Assembly (NCBI GenBank): GCA_024685995.1
Contig: JAIBDY010000014.1
Coordinates: 1 to 49,604 of the forward strand
Source of the DNA: Piscirickettsiaceae bacterium
GTDB lineage: Bacteria > Pseudomonadota > Gammaproteobacteria > Nitrosococcales > Methylophagaceae
DNA: 49,604 nucleotides
Direction: 5' to 3'
Numbering within the stretch: the first letter of the stretch is position 1; every line of letters starts with the position of its first letter. The notes below the pieces were generated by a model. The model did no database searches. It was given only the letters and a program-made list of their open reading frames with translations, and was not told the origin of the DNA. Shown here in pieces: positions 8,955 to 18,541 of this stretch. A program made the translations under genes and the position numbers.

Positions 8955-9791
8955 TTAGGACAACAGGCCTGCAATACCGGTATCGATGGTGAATATTTGT
9001 TGCATTTTAGTGGGGATATCTGCTGTTGCTAAGCCAATTTGTTGCCAATGACGAATAGGGAATGCAGCCATTATAGCTTCTGAATCCATTGAATCATCAT
9101 AATGACTATGATTGAGGTAACGGGCAATATAGAGGGTACAAGCCGATAGCCATGCCGTGTCTTCGTCCATGGGCTTTCCTGCTGCTTGAATCGTGCTAAT
9201 TAGAGCTTGTGGTAGTTGCCACTGTCGGCACAGCTCGGCGCAGATATCATAGCGGGTAAAGCCCAGATAATGGCGTTCGCTTTCGAGCATATCGTTACCG
9301 TCATCAACTGCGGTGATTATCGCTGAAGCAGCGGTCGGGTTACCAAGGTGAATTAATAATGTGCCTAATTCACTGATTAACCCTGCGGTAAAAATCATTT
9401 CACTATCACTGAGTTTAGCGTCGTCGGCGAGCCATTTGGCGTAACTTGCTGTTCTAAAGCTATCCACCCAAAAATCATTCATATCAATTGTGGGTACATC
9501 CGGCATGGCATTAGCGACACCACTGAGGATAACCAAATTTCTGATTTCGGTGAGACCAAGCACCATTAAGGCTTGTTTAATAGCACTGATTTTTTTGGGG
9601 AGCGCGTAATGAGCGGAGTTGACGAGTCGTAATACTTTGATAGAAAGTAAGGGTTCTTTTTCGATGTTGTATGCGAGGTCATCGAAGTCTTGGTTGGGGT
9701 CATTAATTTGTTCTAACAACTGTTTAATGATTTCGGGTATCCGGGGTATGCGCTCAATATGTTCGAATAATTGGGATATGCCAGATTTCAT
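8955..9791 (-). CDS. HDOD domain signalling protein
   Basis: A 278-residue protein made almost entirely of one HDOD domain, a catalytically degenerate HD-type fold found in signalling proteins of motile bacteria. The start IPRIPEIIKQLLEQI, the segment SIKVLRLVNSAHY and the helix FTAGLISELGTLLIHL are characteristic. It lacks fused receiver, EAL or GGDEF domains, so it probably acts by binding partners. It converges with the HerA-like ATPase gene, 53 bases apart. With several c-di-GMP enzymes nearby, a role in lifestyle signalling is possible but unproved. Confidence 0.85.
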   Translation of the reverse strand: MKSGISQLFEHIERIPRIPEIIKQLLEQINDPNQDFDDLAYNIEKEPLLSIKVLRLVNSAHYALPKKISAIKQALMVLGLTEIRNLVILSGVANAMPDVPTIDMNDFWVDSFRTASYAKWLADDAKLSDSEMIFTAGLISELGTLLIHLGNPTAASAIITAVDDGNDMLESERHYLGFTRYDICAELCRQWQLPQALISTIQAAGKPMDEDTAWLSACTLYIARYLNHSHYDDSMDSEAIMAAFPIRHWQQIGLATADIPTKMQQIFTIDTGIAGLLS

Positions 9792-9825
9792 TAGTGAAGG
9801 TAAACCTTAATGCTTATTGTGGCGT

Positions 9826-9862
9826 AAAAAATTGCTGCTGATCATCCTTAGTCAGCAGCAAT
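9826..9862 (-). terminator. Intrinsic terminator after the lipoprotein gene
   Basis: An inverted repeat of 11 bp (ATTGCTGCTGA / TCAGCAGCAAT, loop of ten) is followed on the minus strand by six T. It lies just after the stop of the lipoprotein gene at 9875 and before the HDOD gene. Confidence 0.88.
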
Positions 9863-9874
9863 AATTAGGTCTAT

Positions 9875-10597
9875 TTAGAAGCCTTGTTGGCTACTTAACT
9901 TACATTGTGCTTGTGCTTCTGAACCGTTGTGTTTGTGCAGTAGTGTACCAGATACACGGTTGATAGAAATGTGATGCTGGTCAGCTTCAGCGACGATAAA
10001 GGTATCAGTCAGCTTGGTGATATTAAAGTTAGCAATCACTTCCCCGTTATGCTGTTGTTGCAATTGATGTTTTCCTGGATTCATGGCGAAGAAAACTTCA
10101 TTGCCCGTTGCTGTATTGCATGTGAGGTATTTAAACCCATTTTCATCAACCGTAGCAGGACTATGAGCAACTTTGCTTTCAAGGGCTAACATTTGTACAT
10201 CGCAGAACTTGCTGGGTAGTGCGATAACGCCTGAATCGTAAAGATGTTCAACGATTTGGCCATTATTGATTAAAAAGAAATGCGCGCGAAGCCCTTTTTC
10301 ATTGTTTGTATGGATTAAAGTACAACTACGGTATCCCGCTTTTTGGTGGGCCATATGATCGTAAAGAAATTTACTTGGTTCGTTTAAAAATTCGATTTTA
10401 TCAAGGTTAAGCGGCGCTGTTACTTGTTGCTGCTTCATAAACTGTGTGACGACTTGTTTGTAGTTTTCTGGGTATTCACCGTAGTCGACACCGTTAACCG
10501 ATGAAGGATCGGCGATAGTTGCGCAGCCCGAGAGTACACCCAAGCCGATAAGAAGAACTGTTGCTCTGATTGTTTTAAGTAATAAAAGGTTTGTCAT
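9875..10597 (-). CDS. Lipoprotein of unknown function
   Basis: A 240-residue predicted lipoprotein. It has a basic N-terminus, a hydrophobic core and the lipobox VLSGC with Cys25 as the lipidation site, then a hydrophilic domain with several cysteines (YRSCTLI, KFCDVQM, LTCNT, AQCKL). The four downstream Cys could form disulfides in the periplasm. I do not recognise the family. The ATG at 10597 is chosen because AGGGG lies six bases upstream; an ATG 15 bases earlier has no such site. It is a single-gene unit with its own terminator. Confidence 0.75.
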   Translation of the reverse strand: MTNLLLLKTIRATVLLIGLGVLSGCATIADPSSVNGVDYGEYPENYKQVVTQFMKQQQVTAPLNLDKIEFLNEPSKFLYDHMAHQKAGYRSCTLIHTNNEKGLRAHFFLINNGQIVEHLYDSGVIALPSKFCDVQMLALESKVAHSPATVDENGFKYLTCNTATGNEVFFAMNPGKHQLQQQHNGEVIANFNITKLTDTFIVAEADQHHISINRVSGTLLHKHNGSEAQAQCKLSSQQGF

Positions 10598-10765
10598 AGT
10601 TGCCCCTGGCATTATGCTTATAAATAAGTAAAGTAAAATTAATTGTTGCTAATTTACGACATTTTCATTTTATTGTTGTTATCCGGCGACATGATAAAGG
10701 ATTATGTTTGATATCACAACTAAGATAGATAAAATTTTGTCTGGGTGGTATAAGCTGCCAAATAG

Positions 10766-11269
10766 CTACGTAGTTTTGTCGGGCCAATTAAAAGCATCGG
10801 CTTGGGTGCTAGGGGGGCGGTATTTAAGTTGTAAGCCCATCAAGAAGTTACGCAGAATTTGATCTTTACAGCTACGGTAATGTTTATGATCGGGCTTTCT
10901 GAAAAAGGCACTGAGCTCATGTTTACTTATCGCTAAATCGGCTAATGCTAAGATCTCTAGCACGTCTTCGGCTTTGAGGTTAAAGGCAATCTTGAGTTTA
11001 GTGAAGATAAGGTTGTTATTGAGGTTTTTTTCCGCCTTAGGCAAAGGGCCATCTTTTTTGCCACGACGTTCAGTAATCAAGCCATTGAGGAAATTAGCGA
11101 GTTGATTATCATTACAGTTGTGATAATCAGGATCCTCTTCTTTCTTTAACCAATTACTGATTTGTTCACGGGTTACGGTGTGATTTACATGTTTGAATAT
11201 GTTGATGACGGTATCGTCACTTAAATCTAATGTATAACGTAGTCGGCGTAATATATCGTTGTTAGTCAC
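10766..11269 (-). CDS. DUF1456 family protein (YehS-like)
   Basis: A 167-residue cytoplasmic protein built from two repeated DUF1456 units. Both begin with a similar helical stretch (ILRRLRYTLDLSDD and IFTKLKIAFNLKAED) and contain a conserved HELSAF/REQISNW helix followed by Y.C.D..L.NFL. The family (E. coli YehS) has no established function. The GTG start at 11269 has AGGA seven bases upstream. It lies 18 bases after the DUF1499 gene on the same strand and is probably co-transcribed with it. Confidence 0.85.
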   Translation of the reverse strand: MTNNDILRRLRYTLDLSDDTVINIFKHVNHTVTREQISNWLKKEEDPDYHNCNDNQLANFLNGLITERRGKKDGPLPKAEKNLNNNLIFTKLKIAFNLKAEDVLEILALADLAISKHELSAFFRKPDHKHYRSCKDQILRNFLMGLQLKYRPPSTQADAFNWPDKTT

Positions 11270-11287
11270 TAATGAATCCTAGGTATG

Positions 11288-11782
11288 TTACTGGTCGGAA
11301 GCAGAGTTACTTGCTTGCGTTAATTGTTGACGAAGGTTGGCCTTCAACGCCTCAGTTCGTTTTTTGTTGATGCCGAAATCATTATGTCCTACTCGCGCTG
11401 ATGAACGGATATGAATCAGGTAATGCTCGTCATCAATTCTGAACTCGACATCGTCAATAAACCCAAAAAATGTAGAAGCAAAGGTTGCGGCAAGATAGGT
11501 GTCACTATGTGTTATCACTTCACCGCCGAGACTTGCGATGCTGGTTTTAATGGCGTGCATAGCCTTTGGTAAGGCATTATTAGGAATGGGTAGTGGTGCA
11601 ATATAGTGTTGGGTGTCTTTATCATCTTCACTGCAGGCACAATTGGGTTTGTTAGCGCAGGGCGCTAGCATATTATTGTTGAGTCCAGGAGCCTGCCCCG
11701 ATTTTGACAACCATGCCATGATAAGCAGTATGCTGATAACAATGAGTGCGGCGGTGATGAACATTTTTATGATGCGATTCAA
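11288..11782 (-). CDS. DUF1499 family membrane-anchored protein
   Basis: A roughly 160-residue protein with one N-terminal membrane helix (MFITAALIVISILLIMAWL) and a DUF1499 domain: APCANKPNCACS matches the family's CP..PNCVSS start, and the HIRSSARVGHNDFG region is typical. The function of the family is unknown. The start is uncertain. A TTG at 11782 gives a natural basic N-terminus (NRIIKMF), and an ATG lies at 11764. A longer in-frame reading would overlap the preceding gene by 47 bases and is less likely. Some relatives occur with stress or photosynthesis genes, which says little here. Confidence 0.75.
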   Translation of the reverse strand: MNRIIKMFITAALIVISILLIMAWLSKSGQAPGLNNNMLAPCANKPNCACSEDDKDTQHYIAPLPIPNNALPKAMHAIKTSIASLGGEVITHSDTYLAATFASTFFGFIDDVEFRIDDEHYLIHIRSSARVGHNDFGINKKRTEALKANLRQQLTQASNSASDQ

Positions 11783-11789
11783 AACCAGC

Positions 11790-12197
11790 TTAGTTGTCAA
11801 GTCGTTGGCCGAGGGTGTCGCCAGGCCAGCAGTCAAATATTTCTGTAATGTCCATCACAATCAGTGATTTTGCAGGAGCGTCTGGCTTCACTTTCAGTAC
11901 GGTCTCTCGCATACGCTGATACATTTCACCTTCGGTTACAATATATGCCTTGCCTTTGATTTGGATCGAGATATTATCTTCTGGAATCAAAACATTCAAT
12001 GCTACAAGTGGGTTTTGTTGCAGATTGTGCAATGTTTTAACCATGAAATTATCGACTAGCCAAAGTTGATCATCATTTTCGATTAAGACAAACTTAATTG
12101 GGACGACATTGGGCAAGCCCGACTCCGAAGCGGTTGCTAACGGGTAAAGCTCGGCTTTTTCGATAGCCTTTTTTAATGCAGCTGACAGTTTTCCCAT
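11790..12197 (-). CDS. Pyridoxamine 5'-phosphate oxidase-like FMN-binding protein
   Basis: A 135-residue split-barrel flavoprotein of the PNPOx-like superfamily. The start (LSAALKKAIEKAELYPLATA) and the strands PNVVPIKFVLIEN and LWLVDNFMVKTLHNL match this fold. It lacks the C-terminal dimerisation segment of true PdxH, so it is unlikely to be the vitamin B6 enzyme. Relatives bind FMN or F420 and reduce small molecules, with unknown substrates. It precedes and probably forms an operon with the DUF1499 and DUF1456 genes. Confidence 0.78.
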   Translation of the reverse strand: MGKLSAALKKAIEKAELYPLATASESGLPNVVPIKFVLIENDDQLWLVDNFMVKTLHNLQQNPLVALNVLIPEDNISIQIKGKAYIVTEGEMYQRMRETVLKVKPDAPAKSLIVMDITEIFDCWPGDTLGQRLDN

Positions 12198-12346
12198 AGC
12201 GATTCCTTGGCCTGTTGTGACGGATTAGCACCATACCATGCTGTCCTTGCGTGTGCGATAGCATGGGGTTATTTGTGTGAGATAGTAGAAAGCTACGTGC
12301 TGAGCTTAGGCTGGCACGTCATTTATGACTTTGATAATCGCACACC

Positions 12347-12378
12347 AAAAGCAGACATTGTAGACACAATGTCTGCTT
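12347..12378 (-). terminator. Terminator-like hairpin after the DUF4332 gene
   Basis: A perfect 13-bp stem (AAGCAGACATTGT / ACAATGTCTGCTT) with a four-base loop lies 30 bases after the DUF4332 stop. On the minus strand the stem runs into TTTTGG. The short T tract lowers certainty, but the stem is very strong. Confidence 0.72.
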
Positions 12379-12407
12379 TGTATATAGGTATTGTCACTAT
12401 TTACGTT

Positions 12408-12812
12408 TTAATGATGGACGACGCGGGGTAACTCTTTCGCTTGTGCTAGCCATGATTCAACTTGGGATACCGAGGGCACTTGGCGAACGAGTTTTTTCTG
12501 TGCGTTCACATCAGCCATTTTTTGTTGTAGGTTTTCAGCATTACGCTGTGCTAACTCGGGTATGGTATCAACACCGGCACACTCTAACAGATCAGCATAT
12601 TGTGTACTCACACCTTTGATACGTGACAAATCTGCACGGTTAACCCATTCTAAAATTAATTTTTCACTGATGCTTGTTTTATCTGCGATGGCTTTACGTG
12701 CTTTCTTCTCACAACAAATTTCCAACAGTTTTTCTAAAGAGCGGATACCAGCTTCAGACAGTTTGTCAGAGTAGGCTGGGCCAATACCTTCAATATCAGA
12801 TAACTTTGTCAC
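12408..12812 (-). CDS. DUF4332 family helix-hairpin-helix protein
   Basis: A 134-residue cytoplasmic protein of two tandem helix-hairpin-helix-like units. The first is DIEGIGPAYSDKLSEAGI and the second is RIKGVSTQYADLLECAGV. Both carry the GIG/GVS hairpin that in other proteins contacts the DNA backbone. This layout matches the DUF4332 family, whose function is not established; DNA or RNA binding is an inference from the hairpins. It is monocistronic, with its own hairpin terminator. Confidence 0.82.
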   Translation of the reverse strand: MTKLSDIEGIGPAYSDKLSEAGIRSLEKLLEICCEKKARKAIADKTSISEKLILEWVNRADLSRIKGVSTQYADLLECAGVDTIPELAQRNAENLQQKMADVNAQKKLVRQVPSVSQVESWLAQAKELPRVVHH

Positions 12813-12998
12813 GTGGTGTCTCCTTCATAAATTGAGGTTCACAATTGCAGCGTACACCGTTTCAGCTCTTTTTCAAACCCTTTTAATGAACTGTAAAAGA
12901 GCTTGTGAAGCGATGAACATGCTTTGTCTATCAAGTACTTAGTTCTTTAGATGCGAAAACAAGACTGTGATATTAACGAGAGCCAGCTGTGTCTTACT

Positions 12999-13430
12999 TT
13001 ATTCATCGACGTCATCAATATCAGATTGGCCGGAGATCCGACGGCGAATATGTGACCAAGACATGCCTGTGGCCAACACCGCGCTTAGGATAAATAGGCC
13101 AATATATGAAAAAATAGAGACGTTCTCAACGCCTAGCCAGCCGATATCGGTTAACCACCAGACGATAATGCCAAAAAAAGTGAAGGCTAATAACAGGCCA
13201 AAAAATCCCAACGACCTAAATGTTGCCCTGAGATAAATGGTCCAAGCGATGATAACAACAACACTGGACAAGGCAAGGGCAGGCGTGATGGCAAGCTTTT
13301 CGACAAATAGGGCTTCTTTTGCCCAATGATAGAGACTATAGCCACTTGGATTATAGGTCGCGTAAACGAGGATTAAAGCAAAGATCAGGCGGATGAAAAA
13401 ACTTAGCCATGTGAAATGATTATTAGCCAT
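12999..13430 (-). CDS. DUF6524-type four-helix membrane protein
   Basis: A 143-residue integral membrane protein with about four transmembrane helices (LSFFIRLIFALILVYATYN, LALSSVVVIIAWTIYL, GFFGLLLAFTFFGIIVWWL, SIFSYIGLFILSAVLATGMS) and an acidic tail (DIDDVDE). The opening F.WLSF.IRL.FAL.LVYATYNPSG.S matches proteins now grouped as DUF6524, of unknown role. It starts 34 bases after the GMC oxidoreductase gene on the same strand and may share its transcript. Confidence 0.78.
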   Translation of the reverse strand: MANNHFTWLSFFIRLIFALILVYATYNPSGYSLYHWAKEALFVEKLAITPALALSSVVVIIAWTIYLRATFRSLGFFGLLLAFTFFGIIVWWLTDIGWLGVENVSIFSYIGLFILSAVLATGMSWSHIRRRISGQSDIDDVDE

Positions 13431-13464
13431 GGGATGAGGGTAACTCCATCTTGAGGTATATGTG

Positions 13465-14892
13465 TTAGTGTTGACTTAGATGTTCAGCTAGCCGTAATGA
13501 AAGCTGTACGATAGGAAGGGTAGGGTTATTATGTCCCCCCGTCGTAAAAACAGAAGAGCCGGCAATAAATAAATTTTTTGACCCAAAGACTTGGCCGTTA
13601 TTATCGGTGACGCCATAGCGAACGGATGTCGACATTCGTGTCCCACCCATATGATGGTTGCCGCCCATTATTTCTTGTTCTGGATAAGCATCACCGTCAT
13701 TCAGCATCCAACTATCCAACTGAAGGCGCCCAGCATCACCCGCCATCAGCCATGTGTTAAAGACCCTGACAGATTCTTTAATCGTTAACATATCCAAGTG
13801 AGACTTTTTCCAATGTAGCTGTACTTTTGGGATACCAAAAATATCTGTTTCCTGACTAAGCTGCACAGCATTACTAATGGTTGGTTCTTGTTCCCAAGCG
13901 GCTCTTAATTTAGCACCACAGATGAGGTTTTTTCCTGCCAGCGTGGCGACTTTTTTGCCGAGTGTTGGCGCCGCGCATAGTAAATCACGTACCATCGCTT
14001 TGGTTCGGCCGTCGTTAGGCGTATACGGTATGACTCTGAATCCACAATTTAAAATGCCAAGTTCTTTTTGAATGCGGCCTGACAGCGAGTAATGGCGTGT
14101 ATTGACTTTCCTCGTGTCGACGAGTGCTCGTCCTAAATTTAGATGTGGGTGCTCCATCCAATATTTTCCTAAAGGTAGGTTTTTGGCAAAGAAAGCCCCA
14201 GTATTTTTTGCGTCAAAATGCATCAGGAAACGACTGTTTTCAATGCCGCCCATGGCAAATACAAATTGGCTCGCATTGATCAGAATTTTTTTCTCAGAAA
14301 AGCTTTCAAAGTTCGCAGCGTGAATTGTGCCATCTTGGCCGTAAAGCTGAGTGAGGTTAGCATTTATAAATAGGGTGATTTTGTCGCTGTCGTTGAGCAA
14401 CTTTGAAAATTTATCTTTAAAGCGAACAGGGGGCGAAAATTGAAATGTTATGTCTTTGATATCAGCGTCATTGGTCTGTTCAGGCTCAAAGTCGTCTGGT
14501 ATTTCTAAGATTTCACAAGCGGCTGTTTTATATTTTTCTATCTCAGAAAAGGAAATCGGCCAATTATATTGCTCGCCCAAATACTGGCGTTGGAAATCTA
14601 TTTCTTCAAAGCTTCTACAGCGACCGCCCCAATGATTAGTGCTGCCGCCTAAATATCTCAGTCGAGCGGTGCGAAGGTCAAAGTAGGGGTCACCGATGAC
14701 GTCTCCTTGATAAATATGTTGAGATTCGCTGCTGTATTGATCTCCACCACCCTCAATTAACGCAACTGTTTTTCCCTTTTCAGCCAAGGTCTTGGCTATT
14801 GTAATACCCGCGGCCCCAGCACCAATAACACAAACATCATATTTTCTATCAGCAGGAAATTTGGTTTCTGCAAGGTGTAGATTAAACAGCAC
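13465..14892 (-). CDS. GMC family FAD-dependent oxidoreductase
   Basis: A 475-residue oxidoreductase of the glucose-methanol-choline family. The FAD fold is at residues 17-47 (YDVCVIGAGAAGITIAKTL, then VALIEGGG). LRYLGGSTNHWGGRC is the flavin-contact region, and HHMGGTRMS and GGHNNPTLP near the C-terminus supply the catalytic His and Asn. It has no signal peptide of its own. The GTG start at 14892 overlaps the TAG of a 41-residue Tat-signal micro-ORF (TAGTG), so the two are translationally coupled. The alcohol or sugar substrate and the electron acceptor cannot be deduced. Related membrane-bound enzymes use a small Tat-exported subunit and a cytochrome, neither of which is present at full size here. 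Confidence 0.87.
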   Translation of the reverse strand: MLFNLHLAETKFPADRKYDVCVIGAGAAGITIAKTLAEKGKTVALIEGGGDQYSSESQHIYQGDVIGDPYFDLRTARLRYLGGSTNHWGGRCRSFEEIDFQRQYLGEQYNWPISFSEIEKYKTAACEILEIPDDFEPEQTNDADIKDITFQFSPPVRFKDKFSKLLNDSDKITLFINANLTQLYGQDGTIHAANFESFSEKKILINASQFVFAMGGIENSRFLMHFDAKNTGAFFAKNLPLGKYWMEHPHLNLGRALVDTRKVNTRHYSLSGRIQKELGILNCGFRVIPYTPNDGRTKAMVRDLLCAAPTLGKKVATLAGKNLICGAKLRAAWEQEPTISNAVQLSQETDIFGIPKVQLHWKKSHLDMLTIKESVRVFNTWLMAGDAGRLQLDSWMLNDGDAYPEQEIMGGNHHMGGTRMSTSVRYGVTDNNGQVFGSKNLFIAGSSVFTTGGHNNPTLPIVQLSLRLAEHLSQH

Positions 14893-15017
14893 TAAAGGTC
14901 TTCTTCTTTCAGGAGCCAGCCATCTACGATTCTAATGCGGGGTTGCTTGGTTTTCATCCAGTTCAAAGAGGGTAAAAGAAAAACCAGTGTCCCTAAAATA
15001 AATGTCCGCCGATGCAT
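14892..15017 (-). CDS. Tat-signal micro-protein, 41 aa
   Basis: A small open frame on the minus strand. It starts with a twin-arginine motif (MHRRTFILG), then a hydrophobic core (TLVFLLPSLNW) and a short polar tail ending DGWLLKEEDL. AAAGGAAATGGAA precedes the ATG at suitable distance; an ATG six bases earlier sits too close to that site. The stop TAG overlaps the GTG start of the GMC oxidoreductase gene. The coupling, the ribosome-binding site and the Tat-like composition argue for a real product. It could be a stripped-down small subunit or a carrier that helps export the oxidoreductase; both are inference. It is too short for most gene callers. Confidence 0.62.
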   Translation of the reverse strand: MHRRTFILGTLVFLLPSLNWMKTKQPRIRIVDGWLLKEEDL

Positions 15018-15254
15018 TTCCATTTCCTTTGATTAATGTATTTTAGTGTTTTGAAATACCCAATAGCGATAGCGCGTTTGTTTAATACCGTGATTTCCTG
15101 ATTTTTATTCGTCCGTCCAATCTTTATAACTAAAATGAGGTAGGACGCTCCGCCGTCATCTGGAATGCAAGTATATGATGAGTTTAAGCTTCATCTGTTG
15201 TGTTCGCAACGTCTGTTGGTGAAGGGCACTACAGGTATCGCTTCACTATGAATA

Positions 15255-16832
15255 CTATTCCCACTCAATAGTGGCAGGGGGCTTACCTGAAATATCATAA
15301 GTGACGCGTGAGATACCTTCAACTTCATTGATAATGCGGGTGGAGACTAAGCCTAAGAAATTATAAGGTAGGTGTGCCCAGCGTGCGGTCATAAAATCGA
15401 TAGTTTCAACGGCGCGTAATGACACTACATAGTCGTAACGTCGACCATCACCCATGACGCCTACGGATTTGACTGGGATAAAAACAACGAAGGCTTGGCT
15501 GGTCTTTTCATAAAGATCATGTTTGTACAGCTCATCGATGAAAATTTTATCGGCTTTACGTAATAAATCCGCATATACCTTTTTGACTTCACCGAGAATA
15601 CGAACACCTAATCCTGGGCCTGGGAATGGGTGACGGTACACCATGTCATGGGGTAGGCCTAAGGCAACCCCCAATTTTCTAACCTCGTCTTTGAATAGCT
15701 CGCGTAGCGGTTCGAGTAATTCTAATTTCATATAGTCTGGCAAGCCGCCCACATTGTGGTGGGTTTTAATGACCTGTGCTTTGCCCGTTTTAGCGGCGGC
15801 AGATTCAATCACATCAGGGTAGATTGTGCCTTGGGCGAGCCATTTTACACCTTCGATTTTATTAGATTCTTCTTCAAAAACGTCGACAAATAAGCGGCCA
15901 ATAATTTTACGTTTGGCTTCAGGATCGTTTTCGCCGGCCAATGCTGCTAGAAAACGCTGTTCGGCATCGACGCGGATAACTTTAATCCCCATGTTTTTGG
16001 CAAACATCGCCATCACTTGGTCACCTTCATTTTCGCGAAGTAGACCATTGTCTACAAACACGCAAGTGAGTTGAGCACCAATGGCTTTGTGTAATAAAGC
16101 GGCGACAACAGAGGAGTCGACGCCACCAGATAAGCCTAGAAGAACATGGTCGGTACCAACCTGTTTCCGGATGGTGTCGATACTGTCTTCGATGATTTGG
16201 TCGGAGGTCCACAAGGTGTCACATTGACAAATTTCGGTTAAGAAGCGGGAAATGATGACTTGGCCTTGCAAGGTGTGCGTCACTTCAGGATGAAATTGCA
16301 CACCGTAAAAGCCTTTTTCTTCGTTAGCCATACCAGCAATAGGGGCGCTGTCAGTACTGGCAATCAGTTTAAAACCCTCGGGCAGTTGTGTGACACGGTC
16401 GCCATGGCTCATCCACACATCCAGCATGCCATAACCTTCGGCGGTGGTATGGTCTGCGATGTCGCGCAGTAGTTGAGAGTGGCCTCGAGCGCGGATTTGT
16501 GCATAGCCAAATTCACGGTGTTGAGAGGATTCAACGTGTCCACCCAATTGCTTGGCCATGGTTTGCATGCCATAACAAATCCCAAGGACGGGGACACCGT
16601 ATTCAAATACGGCTTGCGGTGCGACAGGGGCCGTTTCACCAATAGTGGAATCAGGCCCCCCGGAGAGAATGATGCCTTTGGGGGCAAACTCAGTAATCTC
16701 TGCGTCACTAATGTCAGGATCGCGTAATTCACAGTAGACACCCGCTTCACGAATTCTGCGTGCAATTAATTGGGTGTATTGTGACCCAAAGTCGAGAATA
16801 AGAATTCGGTGATCATGGATGTGACTGCTCAT
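15255..16832 (-). CDS. guaA: GMP synthase (glutamine-hydrolysing)
   Basis: Converts XMP to GMP using ATP and glutamine, the last step of guanine nucleotide synthesis in the cytoplasm. The 525-residue protein has an N-terminal class I amidotransferase domain, with nucleophile Cys86 in [11 protein letters not shown] and the His/Glu pair in [11 protein letters not shown]. The ATP pyrophosphatase domain carries [11 protein letters not shown], and the C-terminal dimerisation domain ends [12 protein letters not shown]. The length is the same as in E. coli. It follows guaB by 75 bases on the same strand, the usual guaBA operon order. Confidence 0.98.
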   Translation of the reverse strand: MSSHIHDHRILILDFGSQYTQLIARRIREAGVYCELRDPDISDAEITEFAPKGIILSGGPDSTIGETAPVAPQAVFEYGVPVLGICYGMQTMAKQLGGHVESSQHREFGYAQIRARGHSQLLRDIADHTTAEGYGMLDVWMSHGDRVTQLPEGFKLIASTDSAPIAGMANEEKGFYGVQFHPEVTHTLQGQVIISRFLTEICQCDTLWTSDQIIEDSIDTIRKQVGTDHVLLGLSGGVDSSVVAALLHKAIGAQLTCVFVDNGLLRENEGDQVMAMFAKNMGIKVIRVDAEQRFLAALAGENDPEAKRKIIGRLFVDVFEEESNKIEGVKWLAQGTIYPDVIESAAAKTGKAQVIKTHHNVGGLPDYMKLELLEPLRELFKDEVRKLGVALGLPHDMVYRHPFPGPGLGVRILGEVKKVYADLLRKADKIFIDELYKHDLYEKTSQAFVVFIPVKSVGVMGDGRRYDYVVSLRAVETIDFMTARWAHLPYNFLGLVSTRIINEVEGISRVTYDISGKPPATIEWE

Positions 16833-16907
16833 AGCGTTCTCTGATAATACAAAAGGGTAATATAGTGAATACGGCGATTTGCCGCCGCATACACCGTTGA
16901 AATGCGC

Positions 16908-18424
<1,517 letters not shown>

Positions 18425-18541
18425 TGGCATGGAATCCTCTCAAATTATTGGATTTTTAATAAATGCTTGATAGGCTGTGTTTTCGAGAGGGTATATCGCT
18501 GCATTCGCGATCATACTCTTACAATTGAGGGAATTGGGTCA

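Noticed and set aside
12236-12266. CCATGCT / AGCATGG inverted repeat upstream of the PNPOx-like gene
   Set aside because: Seven-base arms with a 17-base spacer and no T tract; probably chance.
12207-12431. A 74-codon plus-strand open frame between the PNPOx-like and DUF4332 genes
   Set aside because: It runs through the strong terminator hairpin at 12347-12378 and into the 3' end of the DUF4332 gene, and has no convincing ribosome-binding site or family resemblance.
12864-12903. AGCTCTTTT / AAAAGAGCT inverted repeat after the DUF6524 gene
   Set aside because: The loop is 22 bases and no T run follows the stem on either strand, so it is a poor terminator.
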